DNA of 34,161 bases, taken from positions 19,125 through 53,285 of the forward strand of contig PLET01000092.1 in NCBI GenBank assembly GCA_003137095.1, given 5' to 3'. Numbering within the stretch: position 1 is the stretch's first letter; each line of letters starts with the position of its first letter. Origin of the DNA: Gammaproteobacteria bacterium. GTDB taxonomy: Bacteria > Pseudomonadota > Gammaproteobacteria > Steroidobacterales > Steroidobacteraceae. Of the stretch, positions 32,978-34,161 are shown in pieces. The position numbers and the translations under genes are program-made. Below the pieces are notes generated by a model, which saw only the letters and a list, made by a program, of their open reading frames with translations, was not told the origin of the DNA and did no database searches.

Positions 32978-33919
32978 CTAGACGATCCTGTGTAGCAACG
33001 CCTCCCCCGCCGCCAGGCGGCGACAGTTTTCGTGGGCGACGGCGAGGCTGCGGGCGAGGGTTTCGGGGGTGAGCCAGGCCTGATGGGGTGAGAGGACGAC
33101 ATTGGGCAGGGCGAAGAGCGCGGTATCCGCGCCCAAGGGCTCGTTCGCGAATACGTCCAGCCCCGCGCCACGCAAGGCTCCACGCGAAAGAGCGTCAGCG
33201 AGCGCGGCCTCGTCCACCAACTCGCCTCGGGCAGTGTTGATCAAGATTGACCCGGGCTTCATGCGGGCGATGGCGCGCTCCCCGATCAGGCCAAATGTCA
33301 CTTCGGTGAGCGGCAGGTGCAAGCAAACGATGTCGGACTCGGCCAAGAGCTCATCCAGCAGCATGAACTCATAAGGCGCACCCGCCTTTCGAGATCTGGC
33401 CGTATAAACCACCCGCGCGCCCAATGCCGTCAGCACTGGCGCGAGCCGCGCGGCGGAGGCGCCAAAGCCTACCAGACCGACGGTGCGGCCGCCGATCTCG
33501 CCGGTCTGGTCGATAACCGCGGGATCAGGACGCCAGCCCTCCCCCGCCCGGGTCAGGGAGTCGAGATAGAGGGTGCGGCGGAGCACGGCGAGCATAAGGC
33601 AGAGCGCCATCTCGGCCACCGCGGCGCTGTTGATCCCGGGCATATTGGCGACGGCGACACCCCTGGCCTTGGCCGCGGCGAGATCGATGGTGTTTACACC
33701 GACGCCGAGCTTCTGCACGAGACGCAGGCGCGGGGCGCCGGCCATCACCTCGGCGGTGACCGGTTTGAGGACGTGGAGCAGGGCCGAGGCGTTGGCCATC
33801 TCCCGGGCGAACGCCTCCAGATGGTCTTCATCGATGATCGTGACCTCGCCGGGTCCAAAAATCCCATCGATCTGGGCGCGAAAGCCAGGGCTGGCGCGGT
33901 ACTGAAGGACGACCTTCAC
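32978..33919 (-). CDS. D-2-hydroxyacid dehydrogenase family protein
   Basis: 313 residues of the same superfamily as the gene at 2328 but not closely alike. The Rossmann motif is GLVGFGASA, with a small residue where the usual second Gly lies. The triad is Arg in NTARGELVD, Glu in FANEPLG and His in LSPHQAW. The first domain ends in GVGVNTIDLAAAKARGVAVAN, typical of phosphoglycerate/glycerate dehydrogenase-like members. The start is GTG at 33919, overlapping the upstream gene's stop as GTGA, so the two are coupled. Substrate unknown. Confidence 0.9.
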   Translation of the reverse strand: MKVVLQYRASPGFRAQIDGIFGPGEVTIIDEDHLEAFAREMANASALLHVLKPVTAEVMAGAPRLRLVQKLGVGVNTIDLAAAKARGVAVANMPGINSAAVAEMALCLMLAVLRRTLYLDSLTRAGEGWRPDPAVIDQTGEIGGRTVGLVGFGASAARLAPVLTALGARVVYTARSRKAGAPYEFMLLDELLAESDIVCLHLPLTEVTFGLIGERAIARMKPGSILINTARGELVDEAALADALSRGALRGAGLDVFANEPLGADTALFALPNVVLSPHQAWLTPETLARSLAVAHENCRRLAAGEALLHRIV

Positions 33920-34161
33920 TTGGGCGCCTCCGCCAAGCCTCGCGACCAGATGCGCGCGATATCGGCGAGCGACAGATCCGGCGCGCGCAGAAAGGCCTTC
34001 GCTTGGCGACGGACGAAATCCTGGTCGGCGGTCTCGGTGAGATAGGGCGCTGGGGATTTGCCATCCACGCGGGCCAGAAGCAGGGCGCTAAGAAGCGGCG
34101 CGGCGCGGGCTGAGAGGCCCGCTGGCGGCTCCCAGGCCACTGCGGTGAGATATGCGTCTCT
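33916..34161 (-). CDS. C-terminal part of a phosphotransferase (APH-like) family protein
   Basis: Only the last 81 residues are in the window; the gene continues past the right edge. The visible segment has LLLARVDGKSPAPYLTE followed by a charged helix (DFVRRQAKAF) and SLADIARIW. That is how I recall the C-terminus of aminoglycoside-phosphotransferase-fold proteins of the uncharacterised bacterial branch. The kinase motifs would lie outside the window, so the call is tentative. It is co-translated with the 2-hydroxyacid dehydrogenase through a GTGA overlap. Confidence 0.5.
   Translation of the reverse strand, partial: RDAYLTAVAWEPPAGLSARAAPLLSALLLARVDGKSPAPYLTETADQDFVRRQAKAFLRAPDLSLADIARIWSRGLAEAPK

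Noticed and set aside
1-34161. Defence system, prophage, IS element, CRISPR array or tRNA
   Set aside because: Both strands were looked over; no transposase, integrase, phage structural gene, regularly spaced repeats or tRNA-like cloverleaf was recognised.

Overview
The window is GC-rich proteobacterial DNA. It falls into two parts that may not belong to the same genome. From 1 to about 26.4 kb there is a dense catabolic region, mostly read on the minus strand. From about 26.4 kb to the end there is an ordinary chromosomal block in Caulobacterales style (class Alphaproteobacteria): rne, an M48 protease with TPR repeats, a DsbA-like protein, a His-rich secreted protein, a conserved hypothetical protein, a D-2-hydroxyacid dehydrogenase and a partial phosphotransferase-like gene. 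The source of the left part cannot be named beyond 'proteobacterium'. No integrase, transposase, tRNA, rRNA, CRISPR array or IS element was seen.

Left part, in order. (1) 1-5.3 kb: a truncated phosphoketolase with an upstream SDR, a divergent D-2-hydroxyacid dehydrogenase, and an MFS transporter behind a class II aldolase. (2) 5.4-6.9 kb: a small His/Met-rich DUF2946-type protein and a beta-barrel outer-membrane protein. (3) 6.95-10.2 kb: a complete nitrate/sulfonate/taurine-class ABC importer (two permeases, ATPase, periplasmic binding protein), with a cupin gene reading the other way. (4) 10.9-15.8 kb: an enolase-superfamily acid-sugar dehydratase-like protein, an HpcH/HpaI aldolase, an aldehyde dehydrogenase, a DUF35 Zn-ribbon protein and a thiolase-like protein. 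(5) 15.97-16.65 kb: a GntR/FCD regulator. (6) 16.6-22.05 kb: a second binding protein, an IlvD/Edd-type dehydratase, both subunits of a 3-oxoacid CoA-transferase, a DUF1080 lipoprotein and an SDR. (7) 22.2-26.4 kb: a G8-domain beta-helix exoprotein, a crotonase-fold protein and a class III CoA-transferase.

The main discovery is a local regulon. A 37-bp block lies directly upstream of operons 3, 4 and 6 (10216-10252, 15876-15912, 22083-22119). It is identical in 33 of 37 positions across the three copies. Its core is the GntR-like palindrome TTGT-N2-ACAA, overlapping a perfect minus-strand -35 hexamer (TTGACA). The second copy also lies in front of the divergent GntR gene, so the regulator probably controls itself. 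The same regulator would therefore control one transporter, two paralogous binding proteins, two unrelated kinds of acid-sugar dehydratase, an aldolase, an aldehyde dehydrogenase and a CoA-dependent cleavage module. Together they look like an uptake and degradation route for one or two related organic or sugar acids. The substrate cannot be read from the sequence.

Three enzymes in this region lack a textbook residue: the SDR at 16.6 kb (YxxxT instead of YxxxK), the crotonase-fold protein (Gly at the first catalytic Glu), and the aldehyde dehydrogenase (Arg for the cofactor-binding Lys).
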